From positions 1 through 64,000 of the forward strand of contig CAIPMU010000014.1 of assembly GCA_903866275.1 (NCBI GenBank): a DNA stretch of 64,000 nucleotides. The letters run 5' to 3'. A program made the translations under genes and the position numbers. This document shows, piece after piece, positions 20,662-30,150 of this stretch (position 1 is the stretch's first letter; each line of letters starts with the position of its first letter). The notes below the pieces were generated by a model that was given only the letters and a program-made list of their open reading frames with translations, made no database searches and was not told where the DNA came from. The stretch is from Vampirovibrio chlorellavorus. Lineage in GTDB: Bacteria > Cyanobacteriota > Vampirovibrionia > Vampirovibrionales > Vampirovibrionaceae.

Positions 20662-20711
20662 ACAGATTCGTAAACTGTAGGTCGCCGGTTCGATTCCGGC
20701 CATCGGCTCCA
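20662..20711 (+). tRNA. 3'-partial tRNA-Thr(CGT) fragment (anticodon arm to CCA): putative att site, not a complete tRNA
   Basis: acagaTTCGTAAactgt aggtc GCCGG-TTCGATT-CCGGC catcggc T CCA. No 5' half (GCCGATG...) upstream. Confidence 0.85.
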
Positions 20712-20721
20712 GTATTTTGAA

Positions 20722-20756
20722 AGGTTTCAGCGATTCAGCTGGAACCTCATTTTTTA
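20722..20756 (+). terminator. Rho-independent terminator after the tRNA-Thr fragment
   Basis: AGGTTTCAGC-GATTCA-GCTGGAACCT followed by CATTTTTTATT. Confidence 0.75.
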
Positions 20757-20824
20757 TTAAGTATATAAGTGGTTTAGCAAGTTGGTTGATATACTTCAAA
20801 TCGATTTAGCATAGAGAGAGTGCT

Positions 20825-21799
20825 TTGCCAGTGTTAACTATTTGTCCCATTTCGGGAGATCAAACGAATGAAAAATCGACAGATGGGGATTATAGGGATA
20901 TAGCCTGTCCAAGTTGCGGTGAGTATAAGATTTCTGGCTCCTTAGCGGTATCCTTGCCAATGGACAGCAACATTAACACACGGGAGCGGGCGATTCTTAG
21001 CCATTACATCAGGCAGAAAAATGAAGCAAAGGAACACCCCTTTTTCAGGGGAAATTTAATTGACCGGATTATTCAAGAGCACGCACTTCCTGAACTGCCA
21101 GAGCAAATTGATAATTTGGTTCTTTATTTAGGACGAAATACTAATATTGGACAAACTGCGCCTTTTCATATTTCTGCATTGAAAGCGGTGGCTGGAGCTT
21201 TAGATGATAGGAATATATCATTTGTTTGTAGTTGTCTTTTTGAGCAAAACTATTTAGTAACAGGCCATAAGCATCTAATTTTCACTAATGGTCAGGCAGC
21301 TTTAGGTCTTCATATGAAAGGTTGGCAGAGGTACTATGAATTGGAGAAAGGTAAGGTTGACCATCGCTTAGCCTTTATGGCGATGCCTTTCAGGAATGAC
21401 CGATTGGATGAAATTTATTTGAAATGGTTTAAACCTGCTTGTAGAGCGGTAGGGTTTGAGCTTCGGCGAGTCGATGAAAGACCAGAAGCAGGAATTATCA
21501 ATAACAAAATGTTGGTTGATATTCGTAAATCCCGTTTTGTTATTGCAGAACTCACAACAGAAAATAGAGGGGTATATTGGGAGGCAGGTTTTGCTGAAGG
21601 AATGAATAGGCCAGTTATTTATACTTGTGATGAGGAGTATAAGAAGAATAACCCTCTCCACTTTGATATACAGCAGCATCATACTGTATTTTGGGAAGAT
21701 ACTAATATGTTAGATGCTGCTAAAAGGCTGGTCGTTACTATACAGGCAACAATTCCTGAAGCGAAGTCGATAGATGTCGATGAAATAGTCTGGGATTAG
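20825..21799 (+). CDS. TIR-like / nucleoside 2-deoxyribosyltransferase-like domain protein with N-terminal CPxCG motif (putative defence effector)
   Basis: RLAFMAMPFRNDRLDEIYLKWFKPACRAVGFELRRVDERPEAGIINNKMLVDIRKSRFVIAELTTENRGVYWEAGFAEGMNRPVIYTC: AMPF start, D-xx-I..R-FV-IAELT, YWEAGFA pattern of NDT/TIR-like folds. N-terminal CPSCGEYKISG. Confidence 0.65.
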   Translation: MPVLTICPISGDQTNEKSTDGDYRDIACPSCGEYKISGSLAVSLPMDSNINTRERAILSHYIRQKNEAKEHPFFRGNLIDRIIQEHALPELPEQIDNLVLYLGRNTNIGQTAPFHISALKAVAGALDDRNISFVCSCLFEQNYLVTGHKHLIFTNGQAALGLHMKGWQRYYELEKGKVDHRLAFMAMPFRNDRLDEIYLKWFKPACRAVGFELRRVDERPEAGIINNKMLVDIRKSRFVIAELTTENRGVYWEAGFAEGMNRPVIYTCDEEYKKNNPLHFDIQQHHTVFWEDTNMLDAAKRLVVTIQATIPEAKSIDVDEIVWD

Positions 21800-21822
21800 T
21801 AAGTTTGACTATCTGCGTATGC

Positions 21823-23415
21823 CTAGCTGGTTACCCGATAAGCCGCAGCCTGCCCGGATTTAACACATTCATTGAGGGCGATGCCGTGGAGGTGGTTGCC
21901 GCAGAGATGAATGCGGGGGTGCTGGCTGGCTAGTGCATTTTCGGCGGTGGCGATGCGGGCTTTATGGCCAAAGGTATACTGGGGGATGGCTTTTTCGTAC
22001 TTCAGGATCTTGCAGAAGGTGGGTTGTAAAGCCTGCGGGGCGTTGAACAGATGTTGTAATTCTTCAAGCACCAGTTGCTGAATGGCTTCGGGGGGCTGGT
22101 TGAAAATCTCGGGGTGGTGGGCACCGCCTGCAAAGCAACTGAGCAATACTTGCCCACTCGGGGCGCGCTCCGGGAATAAGCTGCTGGCCCAGATGACGCC
22201 CAGCAAGGGGCGTTTTTCCCGCTGGGGAATCAGGCAGCCAAAGCCGTCCAGCGGATGGGGCAGGGCCGTCTGGGGCAAGCCCACATGTGTCACGGTCAGG
22301 CTGTTGTAGGGAATCTCGCCCAGTGCCTGACTGGCGACAGGGCACAAGGCGGCCAGTAATGGGCTGGCCACATGGGCGGGGGTGGCCAGAATCACGTGGG
22401 ACGCGCAAAATGTTTCGCCCGTTTGCGTGGTAATGGTGTAGCCGGGCGTGTTTGCACTGGGGGCTATGGGTTCTTTGCCGGTCGACTCTTTATCTGCAAG
22501 ATCGTCTGTCGTGGGTGGTTTGGTTTGGGGCGGGTAGTCCAGTGGGGTGGCGCTGATGGCACTCACGGTGCGGCCGTATAAAATTTGTTCTGCCGGAATG
22601 GCCATGGCCAGCGCCTGAGGCAATGCCCCTAAGCCTTGCGCGAAGCTGAGGAGTGTCATGGGGGGGCGCGTGGGTTGACCGCTTTCTCGTCGGGCTTGAT
22701 GGGCTTTTTTCTGGGCTTGTCTGGCCCCTTGGAGTAGACTGCCACCGGCTTGCTCCCACTCCCACAGTTTGGGGAATACCGCAGGTAAGCTCAATTTGGT
22801 GACATCTCCCGCATAAATGCCACTGATGAATGGATCCACCAGATGATTCAACACCTCTTTGCCCAGCCGCTGCGAGACAAAGTCTGCCACGCTGATGTCC
22901 TCAGTCTGTGTGCGGGGTTGAAAGGGCTCCAGCAAGACACGCAACTTGCCCGCCAGCGATAACACCGGCGTAGTGAGTGCCTCCGGCGGTTTTCCTGGCA
23001 ACGCGGTCAGTTGTCCGTGTAGATAGAGATACCTTTTATTGGCCTTGGGGCTGGCGGGTTGTGGGCTTAATTCTAGCTGGTGCGCCAATTCTAGCAATTC
23101 TTTGGCCGTGCTGGGGAAGGTATTCGGCCCGGCCTCCATCTGGAAGCAGCCTTCTTCCGTGCTTCCCTCCCGAATGCTTTGAATCAGTCCGCCCGGCGTC
23201 TGCCCCGCTTCCACTACCAGTACCTTCCGCCCGGCCTGATGCAGCGTGTAAGCTGCCGTCAAACCGCTAATCCCTGCCCCGATGACAATGGCGTCCCATT
23301 GCGGGGGACTGGCGTTATTGGGTGTCTGGGTGTCTTCTGGGTTGGGCATGGGTGGTGCGCTTATCTTCAACGATTGAGGGGAGCATAAACCTTCGCGGGC
23401 TGGCCTTCGGGCCAT
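21823..23415 (-). CDS. hemG: Protoporphyrinogen oxidase (HemG/HemY type)
   Basis: FAD GxGxxG (VIGAGISGLTAAYTLHQAGRKVLVVEAG) and C-terminal LCGNHLHGIALNECVKSG; adjacent to hemH. Confidence 0.88.
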   Translation of the reverse strand: MARRPAREGLCSPQSLKISAPPMPNPEDTQTPNNASPPQWDAIVIGAGISGLTAAYTLHQAGRKVLVVEAGQTPGGLIQSIREGSTEEGCFQMEAGPNTFPSTAKELLELAHQLELSPQPASPKANKRYLYLHGQLTALPGKPPEALTTPVLSLAGKLRVLLEPFQPRTQTEDISVADFVSQRLGKEVLNHLVDPFISGIYAGDVTKLSLPAVFPKLWEWEQAGGSLLQGARQAQKKAHQARRESGQPTRPPMTLLSFAQGLGALPQALAMAIPAEQILYGRTVSAISATPLDYPPQTKPPTTDDLADKESTGKEPIAPSANTPGYTITTQTGETFCASHVILATPAHVASPLLAALCPVASQALGEIPYNSLTVTHVGLPQTALPHPLDGFGCLIPQREKRPLLGVIWASSLFPERAPSGQVLLSCFAGGAHHPEIFNQPPEAIQQLVLEELQHLFNAPQALQPTFCKILKYEKAIPQYTFGHKARIATAENALASQHPRIHLCGNHLHGIALNECVKSGQAAAYRVTS

Positions 23416-23456
23416 GGCCGACCGTGGGGTTTAGCTATTGGTATGGCGCGGGGCTG

Positions 23457-24509
23457 CTATTGGGCCGAAGCGCTCAACAGCTCTGGGAAGCTGGGAAATA
23501 GTGCCGTGTTGGGCTGCATTTTTTCCAGCGCCGTCACCGTGAGATCGGCCAGGGAGCGGATGAACGTGGGGTGCATATTCAGCGACGGGGCCCGGTAGCA
23601 ATGCTCAATCCCCAGCTCATGGGCCAGTGTGATGTACTCATTGTCGATCTCGACCAGTGTCTCCACGTGATCCGACACAAAGCTGATGGCCACCAGCAGC
23701 AGGTTATCTTGCCGAATGCCCGAGTAGTAATGCAAAATCCCGTCCACCGAAGGGCCGAGCCAGGCCTTGCGTCCCACTTTGCTCTGAAAAGACAGCTCCC
23801 ACGGGTTCTTGGGGAAGTATTTCTCCGCGATGGCCTTGGCGCACTCGTAAATTTGCTCCGGGTAGGGGTCTTGGGTGCGTTTCACGTGCTCTACCGGCAA
23901 GCTGTGCGCGCTGAATACAATCTGCACGTCCTCTTGCGGGCAAGTCCACGGGTTTTCCGCCAGCCCTCGGGCAATCATCTCGCCCATCGCTTGCAGGTAA
24001 ACTGGGTTGTCCGCGTACGGGGGCACCACCGCCATGCTGTTGAACTGCACGTTCTTTTCGGCCATCACCCGCTTCAGCTCATTCAGGCTGCTCCCTGTGG
24101 AGGTATAGGAGAAGTGCGGGTACAGCGGCATGACCACTACCCGTTCAATGCCGTCTTGCACCATCTGATGCAGCGCTTCGGCGGTAAATGGCTTCCAGTA
24201 GCGCATGGCGATATACACGCCTGCAATCTCGTGGCCGCGCTGGGCCAGTTCCGTTTTCAGCAGCTCGCCCTGTGCTTGGGTGAACTTGAGAATGGGGGAG
24301 GCCCCGCCCATCATCTTGTAGTTTTCCTGGGCCTCATGCTCGCGGTTGCTGGCGATATAGTAGGCCAGCGGCTTCTGAAACAGCCAGGAGAGGGGCAGGC
24401 GAATAATGTCCGGGTCGGAGAACAGGTTGTAAAGGAAGGGTTTGACGCTTTCCAGGCAATCCGGCCCACCCAGGTTTAAAAATAAAATGCCGGTTTTGGG
24501 AGAACTCAT
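23457..24509 (-). CDS. hemH: Ferrochelatase
   Basis: GILFLNLGGPD, VVMPLYPHFSYTSTGSS, VFSAHSLPV, LSFQSKVGRKAWLGPS. Confidence 0.97.
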   Translation of the reverse strand: MSSPKTGILFLNLGGPDCLESVKPFLYNLFSDPDIIRLPLSWLFQKPLAYYIASNREHEAQENYKMMGGASPILKFTQAQGELLKTELAQRGHEIAGVYIAMRYWKPFTAEALHQMVQDGIERVVVMPLYPHFSYTSTGSSLNELKRVMAEKNVQFNSMAVVPPYADNPVYLQAMGEMIARGLAENPWTCPQEDVQIVFSAHSLPVEHVKRTQDPYPEQIYECAKAIAEKYFPKNPWELSFQSKVGRKAWLGPSVDGILHYYSGIRQDNLLLVAISFVSDHVETLVEIDNEYITLAHELGIEHCYRAPSLNMHPTFIRSLADLTVTALEKMQPNTALFPSFPELLSASAQ

Positions 24510-24592
24510 CTGGGGTGCGCTCCTTACGGGGGTTAAGGGAAGGGAAAATCCGCACTGATTAGATTGAAAAAGTGAAAATTAGATGTGTGGAT

Positions 24593-25993
24593 TTAAACGG
24601 TTTTGGAGAACGTGGGCTTGGTGGTGCTCATCTGCGGCAGATAGGCATCAAACGGCATGGCCACGTTGCGGCTGAACAGTCGGCCCAGCGGGGTCACTTG
24701 TAAACCGGTGGCGGAGAGAATGACCAGCCCATCTTCAATCATGCCGGTCAACTGCGCCAGTGAATCTGCGAAATGTGAGTTGAAGTCGATGCCGAACTGC
24801 TGGTTCAACTGGGCGAAATCCAGTTGGCCCTGACAGAGGATGTTCATAATCACCCGCTGGCGCAGGCGATCTTCCTCGCTGAGGATGTATCCCCGCATGG
24901 TGGGCAGCTGGCCCGCGTCAATGGCCTCATAATACTGCGGTAGCTTGCGCTGGTTCTGGGCAAACTGCCCCTGAAACCCGCTGATGGCGCTGACCCCAAA
25001 GCCATACAGATCGCTGGGCAAGACCTTGCCTTGTTGAACCGTATACCCCATAAAGTTGCGGTGCAGATTGCCGTTTTTCAGGGCCTGGCTTAACTCATCA
25101 TGCGGACGGGCAAAGTGATCCATGCCAATGTACAGATAACCGGCATCAGTCAGCAGATCCAGCGCGGTTTGCAGGATGCGGAACTTGGTCTCGGTTTCGG
25201 GCATGGCCGCTTCCGGGATTTGATTCTGGTGTGGGCTGAGCCACGGCACATGCGCGTAGCTGTAGAGGGCAATGCGATCCGGGTTGAGCGCGATGACTTC
25301 GTTGACCGTCTGGGTGAAGCTCTCCACCGTTTGATAAGGCAGCCCGTAGATCAGATCGAAGTTCAGGCCTTCAAAGCCCAGGTCGCGAATCTGTTCCACC
25401 ATGCGGGTGGTCATATCCAGCGGCTGCACCCGGTGAATGGTCTCTTGTACTAAGGGGTTAAAATCCTGCACGCCCAAGCTGATGCGGTTAAAGCCCAAAT
25501 CCTTGAGAAGCGAGATTTGCCCACGGGTGGTCACGCGGGGATCCACTTCGATGGCCACTTCGGCCTCGGGGGCCAACTTGAAAAATTTCGTCTGGTACTC
25601 AAACAGCCGGGTCATCTGTTCTTCGCTGAGGTAGGTGGGTGTGCCACCGCCCCAATGGAACTGCACCACAGGGCGCCGGGTATCGACCAGATCGGCCACT
25701 TGCTCAATTTCCCGGAAGAGATAGCCCAGATACTTTTCCGCGTGCTCCCGTTGCTGGGTGATCACCACGTTACAGCCGCAAAATAGGCACCGTTGCTCGC
25801 AAAAGGGCAGGTGCGCGTACAGCGAGAGCGGATGGGGGTTGGGGTTCGCTCGGTCGTTGGTTTCTCGAATGGTGCGCTCGTGCGTGGGCGCATCATAGCT
25901 GTCCTGCCAGATGGGCGCGGTGGGGTAGCTGGTATACCGGGGGCCAGCGGTGTTGTACTTGTGCAGCAAGGTTTGGGTGGCAGATGCTTCCAT
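24593..25993 (-). CDS. hemN: Oxygen-independent coproporphyrinogen III oxidase (radical SAM)
   Basis: GPRYTSYPTAP, YAHLPFCEQRCLFCGCN, HWGGGTPTYL, FDLIYGLPYQT. Confidence 0.97.
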   Translation of the reverse strand: MEASATQTLLHKYNTAGPRYTSYPTAPIWQDSYDAPTHERTIRETNDRANPNPHPLSLYAHLPFCEQRCLFCGCNVVITQQREHAEKYLGYLFREIEQVADLVDTRRPVVQFHWGGGTPTYLSEEQMTRLFEYQTKFFKLAPEAEVAIEVDPRVTTRGQISLLKDLGFNRISLGVQDFNPLVQETIHRVQPLDMTTRMVEQIRDLGFEGLNFDLIYGLPYQTVESFTQTVNEVIALNPDRIALYSYAHVPWLSPHQNQIPEAAMPETETKFRILQTALDLLTDAGYLYIGMDHFARPHDELSQALKNGNLHRNFMGYTVQQGKVLPSDLYGFGVSAISGFQGQFAQNQRKLPQYYEAIDAGQLPTMRGYILSEEDRLRQRVIMNILCQGQLDFAQLNQQFGIDFNSHFADSLAQLTGMIEDGLVILSATGLQVTPLGRLFSRNVAMPFDAYLPQMSTTKPTFSKTV

Positions 25994-26047
25994 GTCGGGA
26001 AAGCCTTCCGGTGGTTGGGTTGAGGGAAATTGGTGGGTGTCTGAAGT

Positions 26048-27199
26048 TTAGTGCGTTGCTGGGGTGAGTGCGCTTTCTTTTACCAGATTGACCAGCAGGC
26101 GAACGTTTTCGACGGGCGTGGGGGGCAAAATGCCGTGTCCCAGGTTGAAAATATACCCCTGATTGCCACCTTCGGCCAGCAGCGATTGCACCATAGGCTT
26201 CAAAGTTTCGGGTTTCAAAAAGAGCGCGGTGGGCTCTAAATTGCCTTGCAGGGCAAAGCGTGAGCCCAAAATTTGGCGGGCATCGGAAAGGGTGGTGAGC
26301 GTGTCCACGCTGATCACATCCGGGTTGGCTTTGGCCATGAGGGGCAACAAGCCCCGGCTGTTGTTCACATACAGGATGGCGGGGGCTTTGTCCCGGTGCA
26401 GGGCTTCCATAATGCGCTGATGGTAGGGCATTATGAATTGCCGGTACTCTTTTTCGTTGAGGATGCCGCCCCAGGTGTCAAAGAGTTGCACCACTTGCGC
26501 GCCCGCTTCAATCTGGGCGTTCAGGTACAAAATCACGGTTTGGGTGAGTTTTTCCAGCAGGCGATGCAGTACGTCGGGTTGCTCGTACATCATGCCTTTA
26601 ATCTTGGCGAAGTTCTTGCTGCCGCCGCCTTCCACCATATAAGTGGCCAGTGTCCAGGGGGCTCCGGCAAAGCCAACCAGCGCGGTCTCCGGCGAGCTGG
26701 ACAGTTCGCGGCGCAGCTTGCGCAGTAGTTCCATCACAAAACCCGTTTTTTCCATGGGGTCGGGAATGATCAGCCGGTCCACATCCGCCGCGCTCTGAAT
26801 GGTGCGGGGGAAGGTGGGGCCGCCATCGCCAAAGGTCACGGGTAGACCCATCGCTTCCGGCGGAATCAGAATATCGCAGAACATAATCACGGCATCCATG
26901 CCAAAGGCGTGGAAGGGTTGCAGGCTCACTTCAGCGGCGAGATCCGGGTTTTTGCACAGATCCAGAAAGCTCACTTTTTCCCGCACGGCGCGATATTCGG
27001 GCATATACCGGCCAGCCTGACGCATCAGCCATACGGGCGGGCGATCCAGGACTTCCTGACGACAGGCGCGAACCAGACGGGGAGAGGAGTGATCAGTGCT
27101 CACGGGCAATTTCCTTTGCATTGGCGGGTAGGGGAGGGAGTGGGTGATTTCGCAAGCCTGAGCGCTTGCGCTGGCGGCCGTTGGGCCAGTGGGAGTCAC
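26048..27199 (-). CDS. hemE: Uroporphyrinogen decarboxylase (true start may be downstream of the listed one)
   Basis: PPVWLMRQAGRYMPEYR, DAVIMFCDILIPPEAMG, GFAGAPWTLATYMVEGGGS, FNLGHGILPPTPVENVRLLV. Confidence 0.97.
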   Translation of the reverse strand: MTPTGPTAASASAQACEITHSLPYPPMQRKLPVSTDHSSPRLVRACRQEVLDRPPVWLMRQAGRYMPEYRAVREKVSFLDLCKNPDLAAEVSLQPFHAFGMDAVIMFCDILIPPEAMGLPVTFGDGGPTFPRTIQSAADVDRLIIPDPMEKTGFVMELLRKLRRELSSSPETALVGFAGAPWTLATYMVEGGGSKNFAKIKGMMYEQPDVLHRLLEKLTQTVILYLNAQIEAGAQVVQLFDTWGGILNEKEYRQFIMPYHQRIMEALHRDKAPAILYVNNSRGLLPLMAKANPDVISVDTLTTLSDARQILGSRFALQGNLEPTALFLKPETLKPMVQSLLAEGGNQGYIFNLGHGILPPTPVENVRLLVNLVKESALTPATH

Positions 27200-27399
27200 T
27201 GGTCATCATACCGCAAAGTCGGGCGAATACAAAAACTTGAACCCAAAAAACAAAAGTGGGTTTGGCTTTTGGAGGTGTAATTTTTATGAGTGCGAAATAG
27301 GCAAACTCTGGCCGTGACTTGTTTTGATATTACCGGGATAGTATATTGGAGCCGTCTAACGCGCTGTGTTTATTCTCCCGATTCTGTTTCGTCACCTTG

Positions 27400-27469
27400 T
27401 TTGATGCTCCGGGTTTGATGCTCCGGGTTTGATGCCCTGGGTTTTATGATCCAGGTTTTATGATCTGGG
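27400..27469. repeat. 14-bp tandem repeat, five degenerate copies
   Basis: tttgatgctccggg | tttgatgctccggg | tttgatgccctggg | ttttatgatccagg | ttttatgatctggg. Confidence 0.85.
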
Positions 27470-27551
27470 CAACACTCAACAGTCGGTTCTGTTCGTCATT
27501 TGCCTGCCCCTAAAATCTATTAAAGTTAAGACCTATTAGATTGAGATCCAC

Positions 27552-28469
27552 TTGATGTCACCCTCTGCGGCTTCCTCGGAACCTTCCTCCGGGCTTTCTA
27601 CCCACCAGGCCAACCAGATGTACTGGTTGACTGGCATGGCGCCGATGGCCACCAATCTCGTCACGCCGCTGATGGTGTTCTGGCGCATGCGCTCCATGCC
27701 CAAACCCCTGATGGTGAAATATAACCAGCAGGTCAACGAGGTGGGCCGTCAGTTTATTGGGGGCAGTATTGGCCTGCTATCCTATTTTGGCGGCGGGGAG
27801 CTGACCCGTGGCCTGCTGAAGGCGTTGGGGTGGCATAAGACACCCGACTCCAAAAACGAGTCCAATCAGCAGGTGGGCATGATGCTGGGCGGCACTGTGA
27901 TGAACTTTCTGGGCTTTGCCATTGTGCGCCCCCTTATTAGTACCCCGATTATCTGTAAATTCCTGAAAAAAGAGGGGCAACAGCAAGCCTTGACGGCTGC
28001 TCAGGTGGATCAGTTGATGCAGGCCGTGCATGGCAAAGGTAATTCGATGGTGGATGCGTCGCAGCGGCTGTCGTTTTTGGAAACCGAGATGCGCAAGCTG
28101 GATCAGGATGCCACTCAGCCGCAAAAAGTGGATGGTTTTCCCATTCGCAATATGCAGCGCTGGATTGATACCCATCTGTTTGATACTGCGAGTAAGACGG
28201 CTAAGCCCTTATTGGGTAAAACCGCTGCAGTGGCGACGGTGGCCCTGAGTATTTGGTTTGCTGGTTTGTCTTCTTCGTTGTATCTGCTCAATCGGGCGTT
28301 GGGCAAGTCCAAGTCCATTGAGGCCAATTCGGCCCCCTTGCCGGTGCTCCAAAAGCCGCTGCCCTTGATGATGCCCTCTTACTCGCCGCTATTTTCCAGA
28401 ATGGCTTCAGTCCCGCCGCTTCCTGCGACGGGTTCGACTGCTGCCAATTTATACCCGTATGGATTTTGA
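27552..28469 (+). CDS. Hypothetical membrane-associated protein (305 aa; start could be the ATG at 27555)
   Basis: Intact ORF with several hydrophobic Gly-rich segments; no family recognised. Confidence 0.6.
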   Translation: MMSPSAASSEPSSGLSTHQANQMYWLTGMAPMATNLVTPLMVFWRMRSMPKPLMVKYNQQVNEVGRQFIGGSIGLLSYFGGGELTRGLLKALGWHKTPDSKNESNQQVGMMLGGTVMNFLGFAIVRPLISTPIICKFLKKEGQQQALTAAQVDQLMQAVHGKGNSMVDASQRLSFLETEMRKLDQDATQPQKVDGFPIRNMQRWIDTHLFDTASKTAKPLLGKTAAVATVALSIWFAGLSSSLYLLNRALGKSKSIEANSAPLPVLQKPLPLMMPSYSPLFSRMASVPPLPATGSTAANLYPYGF

Positions 28470-28607
28470 TGCGTTAGGGTTTGCTTCATTTTGAGCGGGA
28501 TGCGGAATAAAGCCTGAGGGCCATAGGCATAGGGAATTAGCAGTATTCGAAGCCTCATAGAATATCCCGCCCCGCATGGAGCAGAGGGGAATGCGATTGG
28601 CTAGGGC

Positions 28608-30092
28608 TTATCCCAGTTCGGCCATGGCCGGCAGTGGCTCGCTTGTCTCTGTTGAAGGCGATGCTTCGAGGGCTTCTTGCTTGATTTTACTATGGGCGCG
28701 TTGACGAGAAAGGGCGTAGCCGATGGCGTAACCCAGTCCGCTTAAGGCGGTGCCGAGCAACGTGGAATAGGGCCAGCCCGGCCAGTGCAGCACATTGGGC
28801 ATTAGTCCGTTTTGGGTCAGGGCGCTGAGGATCACGCTGAGGCTACCCAGGCTCATGGCCAGGATGCCGCTGAGTCGGCCCGGCCGCTTGAGGTAGAGCA
28901 TGCCCACCACCGGGAAAAACATGCTACAGGCGTAAATATCCGCCGAAATCCACAAAATGCGGATGAGATCCTGAAAATAGAGGGCGATGGCCATGGCCGG
29001 AATCACAATCAAGGCAGTGGTGATGCGGCCGACCCAGATCAGTTCTGTATTCGGGGCTTGCGGGCGAAAGAAGCCTTGATACAGATCCCGCGTGATGGTC
29101 AGGCTGCCCACATTCATGGAGGAATCCATGGTGGAGGTCACAGCAGCCAGAAAGCCCAACAGCACCAGCCCGCTTAAAAACTGTTGCGGCATTTTTAGCG
29201 CCAGCGCCACCAGCACCGCATCATGCTTGCCAATCAGTTGGGTACTCAGGAGCCCGATGCCGATAATGAGCGAGAACAGGAAAATCATGATCAGCGTGGC
29301 TTGCCAGCCTGCCCGAAAGGCCAGGTCCGGGCTGCGAGTAGAAGACATGCGCTGCCACATCTCCGGGGCAATGCTCCAGGCCAGTACAAAGGTGAGGGTT
29401 AAGAAGAGATTCTTCTGCCAGCCATCGCTCAAATCCCAGAAACGCGGGGGCTGGTGACTCAGAAAATGCTGCCATGACGCCGAATCGGGCACGGCATGGG
29501 TGGCCGTGAACCAGAATAAAATGGAAAAGCCCAGCACTATCAGCACCACTTGGGCGATATCGGTGACCACTACGGTAAAATAGCCGCCCCACATGGCGTA
29601 ACTGACCACCACGGCGGTACTAATCAGCGTCGACCAGAAAATATCCAGCCCAAAGACCAGGTGGAAAAACTTGCCCGCCATCACCATTTGCGAGCCCAAC
29701 AGCACAATCACCGAAGTCAGGATGATCAGCGAGAGCAGCATACGCCCGAGCCGCCCGTAGTGAGCTTCCACGGCTTCGGGTTGAGACATGTGATCCTGCT
29801 GGGCTACGCGTTTGGCCATAAACAGGGTGATCATCATAAACGAAAGCACCGAGGGGATCACGATTTGCCACGCCCCGCTGACTCCATGATCGTGAAAGGC
29901 GTTGATCGATCCCATGGTGGAAGCCGCCCCAAACCAGGAGGCCACAAAGGTGAGGGCCACTGGGAAAGCGCCCAGTCGCCTGCCCGCCAAAAAGAACTCC
30001 TTGAGCGTGTGGGCGCGGCTGGCAAACACACGGGCCACCACTAAAATGGCCACAAAGTAGGCAACCAGAAAAACAATGGGTAACGTGATCAT
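28608..30092 (-). CDS. Sodium:solute symporter family protein
   Basis: 494 aa, about 13 TM segments; FFLAGRRLGAFPVALTFVASWFGAASTMGS and TSTMDSSMNVGSLTITRDLYQ SSS motifs. Confidence 0.9.
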   Translation of the reverse strand: MITLPIVFLVAYFVAILVVARVFASRAHTLKEFFLAGRRLGAFPVALTFVASWFGAASTMGSINAFHDHGVSGAWQIVIPSVLSFMMITLFMAKRVAQQDHMSQPEAVEAHYGRLGRMLLSLIILTSVIVLLGSQMVMAGKFFHLVFGLDIFWSTLISTAVVVSYAMWGGYFTVVVTDIAQVVLIVLGFSILFWFTATHAVPDSASWQHFLSHQPPRFWDLSDGWQKNLFLTLTFVLAWSIAPEMWQRMSSTRSPDLAFRAGWQATLIMIFLFSLIIGIGLLSTQLIGKHDAVLVALALKMPQQFLSGLVLLGFLAAVTSTMDSSMNVGSLTITRDLYQGFFRPQAPNTELIWVGRITTALIVIPAMAIALYFQDLIRILWISADIYACSMFFPVVGMLYLKRPGRLSGILAMSLGSLSVILSALTQNGLMPNVLHWPGWPYSTLLGTALSGLGYAIGYALSRQRAHSKIKQEALEASPSTETSEPLPAMAELG

Positions 30093-30150
30093 GGTGGGAA
30101 AAAAACCGCGCGAACTTGGGGATTGCGTAACGAAAGAACGGAGGGGCGCG

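Noticed and set aside
20641-20711. Intact tRNA gene
   Set aside because: The 26 nt upstream of the anticodon arm do not form the GCCGATG acceptor strand or a D arm, so only a 3' fragment is present.
23571-24479. 302-aa plus-strand ORF antisense to hemH
   Set aside because: Complement of a clear ferrochelatase; His/Val/Gly-rich translation typical of antisense frames.
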